This document shows, one piece after another, positions 28,201-34,395 of a DNA stretch of 47,107 bases. The translations under genes and the position numbers were made by a program. Below the pieces are notes generated by a model. The model was given only the letters and a program-made list of their open reading frames with translations, did no database searches and had not been told where the DNA came from. The DNA comes from Pseudomonadota bacterium (GTDB lineage Bacteria; Pseudomonadota; Gammaproteobacteria; Coxiellales; Coxiellaceae), in assembly GCA_018241585.1 (NCBI GenBank), contig JAFEDN010000002.1, positions 1 through 47,107 of the forward strand. Direction: 5' to 3'. Position 1 is the stretch's first letter. Each line of letters begins with the position of its first letter.

Positions 28201-29248
28201 AGACCCTAGCGGAAGAAAAGAATTAGAATACTCTATGCTCGCTAAATTTAAACTGGATAAAGAAACTCAACTTCAAAAGCGAAAAATTCACACTATCTTT
28301 GTGGTTAAAGATTCCGTGCAAGCTAGAAAACCGGGTGGTGCAATTGATACAAGGAAGACGAATGTCATCAATGCATTTTCTAAGACACTCATTATAGTGG
28401 ATTCTGATAACAAACAAATAAACTTGGGGTGTGTCGATGCTCGCCGGATTTATAAGGCTGCAACTTTGACTGCCGCTCATAAAGAAGCAGTTATGAGGGG
28501 TGAATATATTTTGCTTTACGAGGCTAAAGATAGCTCTGAGGAAAAACCTAACTTTAGTTTAGGTTTTTGTAAGAAGAAAAATAAACAATTCGAGAGCGCA
28601 TTATTAATTGATTATGAGAGAGAAAAAGTAAACGATGAAGATAAAGATATAGTAAAGAGCATAGACATGCTGCCGGAGGGTTATGTGGGTGTCGAGCATA
28701 ATGATATTCGCAGGGCTGTCTATGGCGCATGTAGAATTTTCGAAGGTCAAACGGGATTTTATCACGAGGATTACGATTTTGTGGAACTCACAATTACCGA
28801 TCAAACAATTTTAAATTCTTTAGAGCCATTAAAAGACTCCGGAGGAGTAATTTCCAATTTAGATTTACAAAAAATGATTATGGAATCAGCGGTTGCACCC
28901 TTCAAAGGTACTTCTGTTAAACTAACTAAGAGGTTAGCAATTAATTCTGGAGTTGTGATTACCTCTAGTTCTAGTTCTAGTTCGAGCTTATCCAGCCTCT
29001 CTTTTTTAAGCTCGAGTTCGTCCAGTTCGAGCCCTGTAATTACAACTAGCGGTTCTGGCCCACAACCTACTGCTAGCGGCAGTGTCCTCAGTACAGGACC
29101 TTCCTTTTTGGTTACAGCGAGTTCGGCTGCAAGTAGCGCTGGTAGCAGTTCTAGTTCAAGCTCTTCTAGCTCTAGTCCTGCCTCTACTTCCAGTACGGCT
29201 CCCGGGATTGCCGATGCGGGTACTCCAATTGCAACGCCTTCTACGTAG
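16244..29248 (+). CDS. giant unknown protein, 4334 residues, effector-like
   Basis: One uninterrupted 13-kb frame begins at ATG with RBS GAGAGGA. I recognise no catalytic domain and found no P-loop, kinase or protease signature by eye. The N-terminal 150 residues are charged and helical, followed by a Pro/Ala-rich linker (about 152-185). From there to about 2950 the protein is an almost continuous Leu/Lys/Asn-rich helical array, suggesting HEAT/ARM-like solenoids. The region 2960-3260 looks beta-richer (IDSNTLYLIDDK, NKLILVNDKLYFYN, PGKIYFKKRDD). The last 90 residues are nearly all Ser/Ala/Thr/Gly/Pro. There is no Sec signal or clear membrane anchor. Composition is strongly AT-biased compared with the pilus genes. 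It lies between minor-pilin/OTU-like and pilL-like genes. A secreted effector or scaffold is the best guess. Confidence 0.8.
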   Translation: MFDYNPTRAKNKLKDSHPKIAKLIDDNWDQLREQDREFIPIFCEQKEGEIRADKITDPEASIYGVGTFSYFKEQIGLLIEDKKSEIKPGLKQKAIIEDLIKINKKKGEITYPDWSDADLKWRQIKDEDKNFQGMAFQHFCDLLGQSLKGSKESKPKPAELPPTPAPKPAAIFPPPMPTPKIPDSITLAYAKRDARYKVNVAASRVNPLIPKPLKRLESGAPIPFYLQFKEYFDSPEPELLPELFFAYDSKDLTTEHEAVDAHLRTLDKPTRKLLYVKLMKTGHKWKYPKNVEAALMMAAPEILIDQLEICLNDSSYDLELIYNLIIENKKHFLANYKKMTLSVRGFQRLHELFELLKKRKTLFFLCSEVAVAVLENMSEQRLIESLCYCLINEKSLLAIFRWCNTKTFYSAEPNNQRHQLLNDVLVRTIIDLSKHEKANLKNNKKLQERLIASIKAVVRIFGTIGDAKVQNQIILQVVSHIPLTSEIKSKKSEKTDSSPLFGELPAEPLTSSSSLESVRKEKKIEVKEQESYWSISSPLEVVNIEQKIEAKEPEPYELGISENKYWLVYKHLASLLLDYFEKHKNSNEFKEFADQVFEKIIEQGRESCYFLVAEIICVHISTPHVVILKNQLLDTFSLKIAAEFKTTLLEFMRPNSKQLTDEYQSLFLDALSNTENMIQRTGQALELKQALLNYGAQRAAGSNGLADEQKIAECLKQANDSGVLFYIWEQNFENTFSGYAMLRWIFSSLPDSLYGSHSYQNYVDIDISRIVERTRINLKMDKWSVAKPSLIDSRLAFFLSLQHYVSEKELVNILEFLENFLDLKDFNELVTNTEAANFYNIYSSLTNDLRRTQTSNSLSKKMIAKCLADKEYAKIPRTKSTLVESKVCFVKTLLNLSDEECNGKTKGRFAALVRKQEKEIIEEVLRRHRIRCLEILSANPNSEITSYDGIGQYINVPDEYIQQDEESYEIGRKRLISSFSAPIKEKKEENESKAEPNEEHLDIPSIVSAASLWEAEDKAVAEEDSKAKDVGSRLGFSLDLFPGSTLNHLLNFVRSIYKSRETSKYFDDYVLKILKNIGFASMPIRCFFEIMDMTNLWNRFLNEENHEAEEDIVECIRLVASRSSTQAYKSLRGFRTALEIWLLIDTLKPEDQQALSEYLEFKWQKNQKDIVTLVTSEFSLGESSNGVISLLRASDSVFSLLQASHKNKEVLKNTFYFEILLSINKYVLFANTSYFATFALIITNNDALIDGLWQNQNILEAKHTFLKQLVKHVIFQHELIKNIYQKVILLDAELSDQIISLQSQVVSLFIRIITSRQSEQLHQLIAREINFENRIFVQYLVSRDIKYREFPRCIKDALRLTILQQGLRQEHSLLPKGYFNKLSNLTLDYYSRREQKKDGVLKSLEELYGTHEHPVPTLDFLFAALGFVGEKSGADDNNGNSIEFKENGIYTRAQELEKFVVQGWRQASLDKEEFKRNFKLEIEEQAILLYFNQPDCSFLEWLSGSVSWMIYFGILNNDEIEDSKYICLKVLTILLNPKTNDENILQKIYSIFLGRNVVDKELKYESHKSRYLELIKIKSRQYTNQIKFFDHLLYYLAERLKIDTTTVNLPPLQLKEIPPSTVYSFNLITICAHFGIIGELLTIEKRSEEKALTLENLLTDFAGNVAKEFHFRLRVFRERGGENNPFCAALFMAKMVTIFQLVEMIKWSYYEKAEYHRNPPLTLDCIDRPTDEIFLGFSDKLELKEAKTERNTDTDFFKILVILTVAQTYGPEAVEHEMIRRALSLLNRNCATSQPWDGTFFKLIALAKLTGNVNFLPGLESYQLSKHVRDKLRGNFEDIFRYVNLCNCSPSLNQIIADFDSKDKDKKTQVRAQLSKYFESINHELQQRELLKKSLLEISELKPTINYESEFFIEFLKICFAGAGLESKMEKFVSQDLKATTAIQDKIRYWTFIIIKQMPWEKTNGFSNVMVLKFLNHLGENQYIVGVCQELMLLETAQEILRNASPIRPLSSWINKCDLDASIKDIYKKTQDNEWLFRARLYNAIGMVKSKLVFSEIIKPKELKDQQFLAQQPDQKISLAKEFSAFPIIEAFYEVLKAIRKEECIGEIKDYVSENAWSLDNQIAMAQILLADYPQFFAADQRELLYQFIINIKNTPSAFLVKAKEYSDKSLEIVKANLTLKNSRLIYEILAKNKGLFAVVNEHASSDHGKSPRPVHENFIKEIFFEANNIINKETFNPYRLLSFHNIFQNLNVINIKDFEVVFSQNEISLSSLRILFLLWQRSQMPKEERSGFIEKYLQIEFIDNLISYEVSAEGGDTCFFIRTLSLYGYLSSLLPDEISNEDQQRIEQIQNRISLKQSWKNNPSRQMVLGASCAEVLMEGKANLETTLELARRFDFVLTKETLNPPPFIGKPEERFLNFLCLILGPHGQQELQKKLHGSASPSVNQILELISKAIALLNPSQRWDVWSTIIVLLEGNPKKYKGSKFHFGNFLQQLKNENVKKLEFFNNIIVDCLSAIQDNLEDQSDFDVLVKRKQERMAQYASRFMLLWRRGAEAKDLLPIFKQVVEEIEDDNLELAFYIRTEAAKMQRILEEDKKLEKVLIFDNLSKEIAIAAQRHKRQMLNDAHKILSCFMSDDEIASNPAVWEQKIGHNVANLSKLMSYFIRWQLLDKALGVDIADDGKNINVDTGASEDVIEDFKKLLDNRKLFSMPLVEKQTGGSIGKIEDSNYFRFEDIFNSEEPAAVCFFRYFLTAGRLSFTASENDQCLDWIRSGFELNLEIKTKPDAKIIINRVCNLIFHILRGLNQKETRAFKITESKKSKSTKKLNQKFESAKKLEQYAKFFLNKLLLEWNLIVQRKILEIQSDQPALKKYSEEIIEIIRIVFNCYRRDYSLTIDGEPTPILSYQLRVGASDLDGSLNALYQLCSIYISNPGTYEKEARAFMEEHYWQHGSKTFSFPGPNRILMLNELPLKIDSNTLYLIDDKKAGEYIAYWYEFRSMAPHKLLKSDNFAVLKEFFKPKHIIKRDDPDFDKISSLFGYISPGLTATPTGEEKTKLLKKLVHFPDPADTSDQYLIITDTKTSGPLTVEQLVYENLISDEKYTENELKQFKILANNMAEALPNHAEQMLIGNTIAHIDNKPEWVGRLLNGIPFPRIPSIIYAISLGNTTTDTDFINCNKLILVNDKLYFYNSTTHLTDSISLSNYVNLITDQDVNDDNVEPGKIYFKKRDDRTLEYAIRATGDRIYRGDLSSDDLEIKSFTDPIIQQCWSLLPKILLKFLAKDYIVPNQSLIEYCVSSGANILNAQYFYFKKWLYFAQLCYPDAVNLNDFYQVDSRHSTTYFSVLDFKEKEKQESLIFYEKMWNKSIAHKRKLIAELTGSDNYLVGLLEFAFNNKIIIVKEIKEGCYLHINQQKLIQLWENLCRQIGVSGYRQFGADGIFEDAKDISDLLEKSVLSPCVLHQLAEKTMSKWQDKLNDKLTQNQPGSPAEILKFAVAILAESVFKKSAPDYLSTHCQTFTTESKRSVADSVKIFFDVFAETDSRVQSSYLQCTLLWAVEQWKKSGDITLISDLLLSLCHRNLNIAAEELLISKLLENIDYNIATEISRQLLDCNPSIHEWTLVEKYCGLDPKTDYMKSLNGTGLIALSPFVEQFSKESKVTAFDFFCDKCFDKSYNTVSLIALILQKLGANENVVLIACRNLKVIQTDLLRYLINIKAEFLKTSGNLYSKARCKLDFLITLLQQNLDVGVDLCFAHGEIPLDPTAVMKYQMKETELEPRKKEWYELLHIKCLTKSLYIYIENKEKAQKNWDALTEEKALEDQTWLPVFYLYNIFSACHQFIKESYDLFLTNPINGENWQMPITNFLQEMGAAIGYSIFPPDQKPEEYVTQIIEVNNSLPAFKRYNKFSDIFLAIFDGMRSLFFPQLIALTWPATALSINDQGIAVLRFEDHTFLSTKPDQPLTLRNFFEICVFISEENHRLLNIGERDPSGRKELEYSMLAKFKLDKETQLQKRKIHTIFVVKDSVQARKPGGAIDTRKTNVINAFSKTLIIVDSDNKQINLGCVDARRIYKAATLTAAHKEAVMRGEYILLYEAKDSSEEKPNFSLGFCKKKNKQFESALLIDYEREKVNDEDKDIVKSIDMLPEGYVGVEHNDIRRAVYGACRIFEGQTGFYHEDYDFVELTITDQTILNSLEPLKDSGGVISNLDLQKMIMESAVAPFKGTSVKLTKRLAINSGVVITSSSSSSSSLSSLSFLSSSSSSSSPVITTSGSGPQPTASGSVLSTGPSFLVTASSAASSAGSSSSSSSSSSSPASTSSTAPGIADAGTPIATPST

Positions 29249-29304
29249 TTGGTAATATAATTCGAAAAATAAATTTTGATTGCCTAGTTCTGTATAGAAT
29301 CTGC

Positions 29305-29325
29305 CTATTTTTTGTAAAAAAATAG
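29305..29325 (+). terminator. AT-only hairpin after the giant gene
   Basis: CTATTTTTT (29305-29313) and AAAAAATAG (29317-29325) form a perfect 9-base inverted repeat with loop GTA in the 188-base gap before the pilL-like gene. It is A/T-rich and therefore weak. The gap shows no convincing promoter. Confidence 0.3.
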
Positions 29326-29436
29326 TTCAGTTTTGCGTCTTTAAATGAACACAGCTCTTTCATTTTGTGGGGAACTAAGTTATCATAAAAAAATTTTTAA
29401 TAGACTATTTATTATATCGCGAATAGGATTTCATTT

Positions 29437-29889
29437 ATGAATAAAATAGCAATCATCATCGCAGGAGTAATATTAATATGCGCGGGCTGCGCTCCAATAG
29501 GACAACCTCCGGTGGTCACACAGGCTCCGGCTACAATTATCGTACCTCCGCCGCCTCCTAAAAAAATATACGAAACCACTCAGCCTCCAGCTCCAGTAGT
29601 TTTACCGGTGGTATACCCTAAAAACGCGATTGTTAGACAAAAGCCTTTGCAAAGTATTGGAGTTTATCCTGGGTCCTTAAGAGAAAATATTGAAAGAATT
29701 TCAGCCCATTATGGTTGGCATCAAGTTATATGGGACGTGCCGCAAGATTTTAGATGGGTAGGTTACGCACAAATCCAAGGAGATACTCTAGCAAGTGTGC
29801 TGCATCAATTGTTAAATGACTATCCGCTGCAAGCCGTTTTTTATCAAGGAAATCACGTGTTATATATCCACCCTAGGACTTTAAAATAA
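29437..29889 (+). CDS. pilL: PilL/TcpQ-like pilus lipoprotein
   Basis: The 150-residue lipoprotein has signal MNKIAIIIAGVILICAGC with Cys18 as the lipidation site, then a Pro-rich linker (about 25-55) and a small C-terminal domain (SLRENIERISAHYGWHQVIWD..., about 80-148) resembling the TcpQ/PilL domain. Family role: partner of the outer-membrane secretin in type IVb systems. It is much shorter than R64 PilL. The stop overlaps the ATG of pilN by one base, so it is in the same translational unit. Confidence 0.82.
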   Translation: MNKIAIIIAGVILICAGCAPIGQPPVVTQAPATIIVPPPPPKKIYETTQPPAPVVLPVVYPKNAIVRQKPLQSIGVYPGSLRENIERISAHYGWHQVIWDVPQDFRWVGYAQIQGDTLASVLHQLLNDYPLQAVFYQGNHVLYIHPRTLK

Positions 29890-31427
29890 TGAAAAATAGT
29901 ATCTTTAAAATAATCATTATGGTTTGCGCAAGCCTGTTACTGCTTTCTTGTGCCTTGCCTCCGTTTCAACATGCTTACCAACGTGTAGATCAAAGCAGCC
30001 GGCAAATTGCGGCAGATCAAATAGCAAATGATGAACGAGCCCCCCCGGTCATCAGTCGCCCGGGATATTTTATCGATCCTCATCCAGTGACTTTAACTCA
30101 AGACCCTCCATGGATGAGAAGGTCAGTGACATTAACTGCTCGAAACATGCCTATGGACTTATTGGTTTCCAGACTGTTACGAAATAGTGAAGTTAATGTT
30201 CGCTATGATGGCACGATTTTTTCAAAAAGACCGGTCAGTTTACATTACAGCGGCAGTGTTAAAGGTGCTTTAGATACCATTGCCGCGAAAACTCGTTACT
30301 ATTATTCCGTGGATAAAAATGTATTAAGCTGGTCAGCATTTGAAACCAGAATGTTTGATATTTCTTTTATGCCGGGATTTTCCACTTACTTAGTCGGCCG
30401 CAGTCAGAACAGCAGTTCGGGTTTCGGCAATGCTTATTTAGGTTCAGGCGAAGTGCAGAGTGATGTCAACGATGATCAATACAGCAGTTTACAGGCTCAA
30501 TTGTCCGTTTGGGAAGATTTGCGTAATGGACTTGGGAAATTGATTTCACCTGAAGGCCGATTCATGATTTCGGAATCGACTACTACGGTAACTGTCAAAG
30601 ATCATCCAGATAATGTCGATTCCATAGCTAAATATTTGAATGATTTAAATCGCACGTTATCCCAACAAGTGGCGATCAGAATCGAAGTTATTGATGTTGA
30701 GTTGAAAGAAGAATATAACATGGGCATCAATTGGGATACGATAATAAAAACTTTTACTAACTTCCAATTGCTCAGCAATCTCGCTGAAGCGACCACTATT
30801 TCACCCATAGATGCAGCAGGAGGCACCAGTTCCGCTGTTTCACGATTCATTATTGGTAAAAATGACCATCAAACTTTTATTAATGCGTTAGATTTGCAAG
30901 GAAAAGTACATGTGGTCACCAATCCGCAGGTAGTCACGATGAACAATCAAATTGCTACCATCCGCATTACCAATGATACCAGTTACGTAAAAAGTGTTAG
31001 CACCACACAAACGCCGGAAGCCGGCACCACTTCCTCGATCACACCTGGAACTGTGACCGATGGGTTCACTCTTTACGTATTGCCTAAAATTCAAGGTAAT
31101 CGAGTTTTTATGCAACTGAGCAGCACCTTGTCAGATTTGGTTAGTATCACCAAGGCCGATAATGCAGCCGTAGGAGCAGATGTAAAAGATAATCAAAACG
31201 TTGTGGCCATACAAACCCCGACGTTAACTCAGAAGGTTTTTAATCAAAGAACTGCAGTTCAATCCGGTGAAACTCTGATTGTTGCAGGTTATAGAAGAGT
31301 AAGAGATGAAACCAGAGACGCCAAATTTTTTACTATTGATGCTTTAGGAGCAAAAGGAGCAGAAAGCCAAAATATTGAAACGTTAGTGCTGATTACTCCG
31401 ATTATACTGCAAGAAGGTAATTCATGA
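29889..31427 (+). CDS. pilN: type IVb pilus secretin lipoprotein (PilN)
   Basis: The 512-residue protein has a lipoprotein signal ending LLLLSC (Cys21). An STN/N0-like domain is at about 75-155 (VTLTARNMPMDLLVSRLLRNS), an N1-like segment around 215-255, and a C-terminal secretin domain at about 265-508. Known role: the outer-membrane gated channel through which the pilus emerges. The ending VFNQRTAVQSGETLIVAGYRR is typical of PilN secretins. It overlaps pilL by one base and pilO by four. Confidence 0.9.
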   Translation: MKNSIFKIIIMVCASLLLLSCALPPFQHAYQRVDQSSRQIAADQIANDERAPPVISRPGYFIDPHPVTLTQDPPWMRRSVTLTARNMPMDLLVSRLLRNSEVNVRYDGTIFSKRPVSLHYSGSVKGALDTIAAKTRYYYSVDKNVLSWSAFETRMFDISFMPGFSTYLVGRSQNSSSGFGNAYLGSGEVQSDVNDDQYSSLQAQLSVWEDLRNGLGKLISPEGRFMISESTTTVTVKDHPDNVDSIAKYLNDLNRTLSQQVAIRIEVIDVELKEEYNMGINWDTIIKTFTNFQLLSNLAEATTISPIDAAGGTSSAVSRFIIGKNDHQTFINALDLQGKVHVVTNPQVVTMNNQIATIRITNDTSYVKSVSTTQTPEAGTTSSITPGTVTDGFTLYVLPKIQGNRVFMQLSSTLSDLVSITKADNAAVGADVKDNQNVVAIQTPTLTQKVFNQRTAVQSGETLIVAGYRRVRDETRDAKFFTIDALGAKGAESQNIETLVLITPIILQEGNS

Positions 31428-32680
31428 GCCTAATTAACCGGCCTGATGGAGTACAATTTGTAGTACAGCCCTACCGAGAAAGAATAGCGTTAGGCAAACG
31501 CGGAGTCATGGTTCAGCGAATCCGTTTGTTGTCTGAACAGCATGGCCAATATATTCTGCTAAGTCCTTTAGGTGACAATGCAATTGAAGCGGTTTTCTCT
31601 AAAGAATCTGGTTATTTACTGGGTGAAACAATCTGGACCTATTTTCAAAAACCCGCTTATCTTATTTTTTGTGAAAGGCTTTCTAAAGATAATAATCAAG
31701 TATTATTAGTGGTTATTCGCGCTAACGAAGTCTATTTAGACATGATAGTGGATAACGATAAGTTGCGTTCTGAATTGCTTCCTTTAATGGCTATGCATGA
31801 ATCCTTCAGGGTCATCACCTGTGGTGAAGTGACTTTAGCGCAAGTTGATAGTCCTGGCCGGTTTGTTCTTCCCAAAAACTTAGTTGCGGCGTTTGAAACC
31901 GTTAATGATCCGGTTTTTAAAAATTTACCTAAGCTGGAAAGTGCTCAACTGATGACTTTACTGCTGACGTTAAAATCACCTTTATTAGGCTCAAGGGTTC
32001 CTTCTACCGCTATTGCCGTTCTAGGAGCGGCTTTATTAGCAATTTTGGCATGGATTTATGTGATTCATCCTCCTTTTCATCCTAAAGCGGCTCCCAAAAA
32101 AATAGTCGTTCAGCAACCTGATATAAACTATGTCGATTATTATGCTGCAATGAAAACGCCTACTCCGGAACAACAATTGAATGAGTTAGCGCAAACTATT
32201 CAAATGTTTTATGGTCTGCCAGGGTGGCAACCGAATGATATTCATTATGATGGCAGTCAATACCGGGTACAAATGAATCGGCAAGGTGGTACGCTAAAAT
32301 GGTTGATGGGATGGGCTACGGGACAGCATTATTCGTTAAATTTAAGCTCAAAAGGAGCCGAAGTAGCCGTCTTCAGCCAGTTACAAAATCGTCCCAGACC
32401 TAAAACTTTGTATCCTTTGGGGCAGGTATTAGCTCTATTGGTTGATCAATTGGATTTATTATTTCCGGACCAATCCATTACTATTGGAGACCCTAAAATT
32501 TGGGGATTAACTAAATCACGATCGATCACCATTAATTTTTCTAACGCTTCACCTGACACCTTGGTTTTAATAGGTGATACATTAGGAGAAAAATTGCCAC
32601 TGTCTATTGCGGCTATCGATGTTAATGTACGCAATGGGTTACTCAATGGAAATGTTCAATTATCAGTGTGGGGAATCTAA
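31424..32680 (+). CDS. pilO: type IVb pilus accessory protein PilO
   Basis: This 418-residue protein matches the PilO2-type family of R64: a cytoplasmic N-terminal half beginning with the conserved ...YRERIALGKRGVM..., one membrane helix near 195-215 (LGAALLAILAWIYVI), and a periplasmic C-terminal half. It is thought to align the inner-membrane platform with the secretin. Its ATG overlaps the pilN stop (ATGA). It is not related in sequence to the short type IVa PilO. Confidence 0.85.
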   Translation: MSLINRPDGVQFVVQPYRERIALGKRGVMVQRIRLLSEQHGQYILLSPLGDNAIEAVFSKESGYLLGETIWTYFQKPAYLIFCERLSKDNNQVLLVVIRANEVYLDMIVDNDKLRSELLPLMAMHESFRVITCGEVTLAQVDSPGRFVLPKNLVAAFETVNDPVFKNLPKLESAQLMTLLLTLKSPLLGSRVPSTAIAVLGAALLAILAWIYVIHPPFHPKAAPKKIVVQQPDINYVDYYAAMKTPTPEQQLNELAQTIQMFYGLPGWQPNDIHYDGSQYRVQMNRQGGTLKWLMGWATGQHYSLNLSSKGAEVAVFSQLQNRPRPKTLYPLGQVLALLVDQLDLLFPDQSITIGDPKIWGLTKSRSITINFSNASPDTLVLIGDTLGEKLPLSIAAIDVNVRNGLLNGNVQLSVWGI

Positions 32681-32682
32681 AC

Positions 32683-33771
32683 ATGAATATCATTACCAAA
32701 CTTAACATAAGACAAAAAGTTATGTTGATATTAACCATTTTAGCGGCGGCCTTTTTAATCTGGCAAATTTATACTTTTATTCATGGCTCTTACAACAGCC
32801 ATCCCGTCAAAATCGTTGGATCGACTGCTACTATGGCAACGCCGGTTCCTTCCCCTGCTGCAAATAATGCTGCAGGACCAACAGCGGCAACTCCACCTCC
32901 GGTTGTTCAGCCCGTGCCGGTTGCTGCGGAAAACACGGTATTAACCACCCGCCAGCAGGAATATTTAAATTTGGTGAGGGAGTATCAAATTACTAAAATA
33001 CGAAGACAAATCGTTGAAGAAGAGGCTGGCTTAGCTAGCGCCCAAAAGCGAATTGCCGACGCCGGAAAAAATGGCAATCTTTCTGGACTGGGTTCAATCA
33101 ATAATGGTTCAGCTTGGTCCCCAAACGTGCAATCCGATTACCAGTTGGCCTATTTAGATCGTCAAGCCGGGGAGTGGACTGCCACCCTCAGTAAAGGGGA
33201 TGAATATACTGAAGTGCATTTGGGCTCGACCTTAGCTGATGGTTCAAAAGTGATTTCAATTGACCATCAGGGAGTGGTCCTTGAACCTATTCAAGGAAAA
33301 AATATCACATTAGGTTTTCAAGATAGCGTTAATTTAGATACTAATAATCTATCCGCAAACTCTTCATCCAATAATGTCCGTTCCGTTATAGAAAAAGATA
33401 TCAATTCAAATTTAGAGAATAAACCGACTAATGCTCAAATTGCTAAAATTTTAGGGATTACTTCCGCTCCTGCGCCGGCAACTGTGCCTGGTGCTAATTC
33501 CAATTCTGCTAATTCTACTAGTAGTAACGCTCCGCCCAGTAACGCTACACCACCTACTCCTGCCCCAGCGCCTCAAACCACTCCAAATAATCCGGCCGCC
33601 AATATCAATGTACCCAATCCGGTATCTGCTCCGAGCAGTTCTGCTCCCAATAGTAACTCAGTGATTCCTGCGCCGGTGCTAAAACCGGTATCGGTCCAAG
33701 AGCTAAAAAAGCATCAATTTCAACAAATAGCAGAGAACAAAGATACCGCGCTTGATCAAGGAAAAGGTTAG
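32683..33771 (+). CDS. pilP: type IVb pilus biogenesis protein PilP
   Basis: The 362-residue protein (ATG 32683, with GGGGA at 32670-32674) has an N-terminal membrane anchor (VMLILTILAAAFLIWQIY, about 12-30). It has a Pro/Ala-rich linker, a central domain containing EYLNLVREYQITKIRRQIVEEEA and a small beta domain (GSTLADGSKVISIDHQGVVLE) typical of thin-pilus PilP. A long low-complexity Asn/Ser/Pro tail follows (about 265-340). The frame is also open from a GTG at 32668 inside pilO. The low-complexity tail is unusually long. It is the last plus-strand gene of the pilus block. Confidence 0.85.
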   Translation: MNIITKLNIRQKVMLILTILAAAFLIWQIYTFIHGSYNSHPVKIVGSTATMATPVPSPAANNAAGPTAATPPPVVQPVPVAAENTVLTTRQQEYLNLVREYQITKIRRQIVEEEAGLASAQKRIADAGKNGNLSGLGSINNGSAWSPNVQSDYQLAYLDRQAGEWTATLSKGDEYTEVHLGSTLADGSKVISIDHQGVVLEPIQGKNITLGFQDSVNLDTNNLSANSSSNNVRSVIEKDINSNLENKPTNAQIAKILGITSAPAPATVPGANSNSANSTSSNAPPSNATPPTPAPAPQTTPNNPAANINVPNPVSAPSSSAPNSNSVIPAPVLKPVSVQELKKHQFQQIAENKDTALDQGKG

Positions 33772-33810
33772 ATCGAATCCCCCTCTACGCCGTGACACGA
33801 TACGGATAAG

Positions 33811-34317
33811 TTAATTGACCTGAATCACTACTCTTCTATTTAAGGCCGCTCGATTAGGACTGGAAGGCTCCGCGATTGGTTCGCTACTGCCTCTACCTTC
33901 GGTAGCGATACGGTTTTGGTGGATTCCTGCATCAAATAGATAAGAACTAATGACGCCGGCATAACTTTGAGACAACTCTAATTGGCTTCGAAGATTATAC
34001 ACTTCATCGGTATAACCGGTTACTTTAATGACCGAAAGTGGATATTGACTGGCAAATTTTTTCACAAACATGGCCATTTTTTTTAGTTCTTTTTGCTTTG
34101 CTCCTTTAACACGAGTGGACATCGGTTCAAAGTATTGATCTGTTGGTATGATAATGGTTAATCGATCTCCTTGTTGCATGATAATCATTCCTGCCGTTTG
34201 CATTTGTGAAATCTGATGCTTGATCACGGCGGTGTTGGGTGGGGGCAGCGCAGTGCTGGCAGCATAACATGCTATGGCAACTAGAGACAGCAGTAACAAG
34301 GCTAATTTTTTAAACAT
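33811..34317 (-). CDS. OmpA-family protein resembling IcmN/DotK
   Basis: The 168-residue exported protein has a signal peptide ending around LVAIAC17 (possible but non-ideal lipobox). A segment MQQGDRLTIIIPTDQYFEP precedes an OmpA C-terminal peptidoglycan-binding domain (about 80-166: GYTDEV, LELSQSYAGVISSYL, GRGSSEP, NRRVVI). The layout QxGDxxTIIIPTDxxF plus OmpA_C is that of Dot/Icm IcmN (DotK), an outer-membrane lipoprotein of type IVB secretion. Generic OmpA/Pal-like proteins share the domain, so this is likeness, not proof. It is convergent to the pilus locus, 39 bases from pilP; its start region is divergent from lpoA. Confidence 0.72.
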   Translation of the reverse strand: MFKKLALLLLSLVAIACYAASTALPPPNTAVIKHQISQMQTAGMIIMQQGDRLTIIIPTDQYFEPMSTRVKGAKQKELKKMAMFVKKFASQYPLSVIKVTGYTDEVYNLRSQLELSQSYAGVISSYLFDAGIHQNRIATEGRGSSEPIAEPSSPNRAALNRRVVIQVN

Positions 34318-34395
34318 AGTTTGTTCCTAGGTTACGGGTTTACATCGCTTATTTTACCAGATAATCTATGCTTTTTGCATTAGTTAAGATCGGTT

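Noticed and set aside
28960-29240. CRISPR array or other spaced repeat in the serine tails
   Set aside because: The repeats are short, in frame, coding and without unique spacers of regular size.
16244-29248. Giant protein as a secreted RTX, hemagglutinin or polyketide/peptide synthase
   Set aside because: There is no Sec signal, no GGxGxD repeats, no carrier-protein or condensation motifs, and the composition is helical.
29249-29436. Separate promoter for pilL
   Set aside because: Several AT-rich -10-like hexamers occur but none has a matching -35; chance is likely in this composition.
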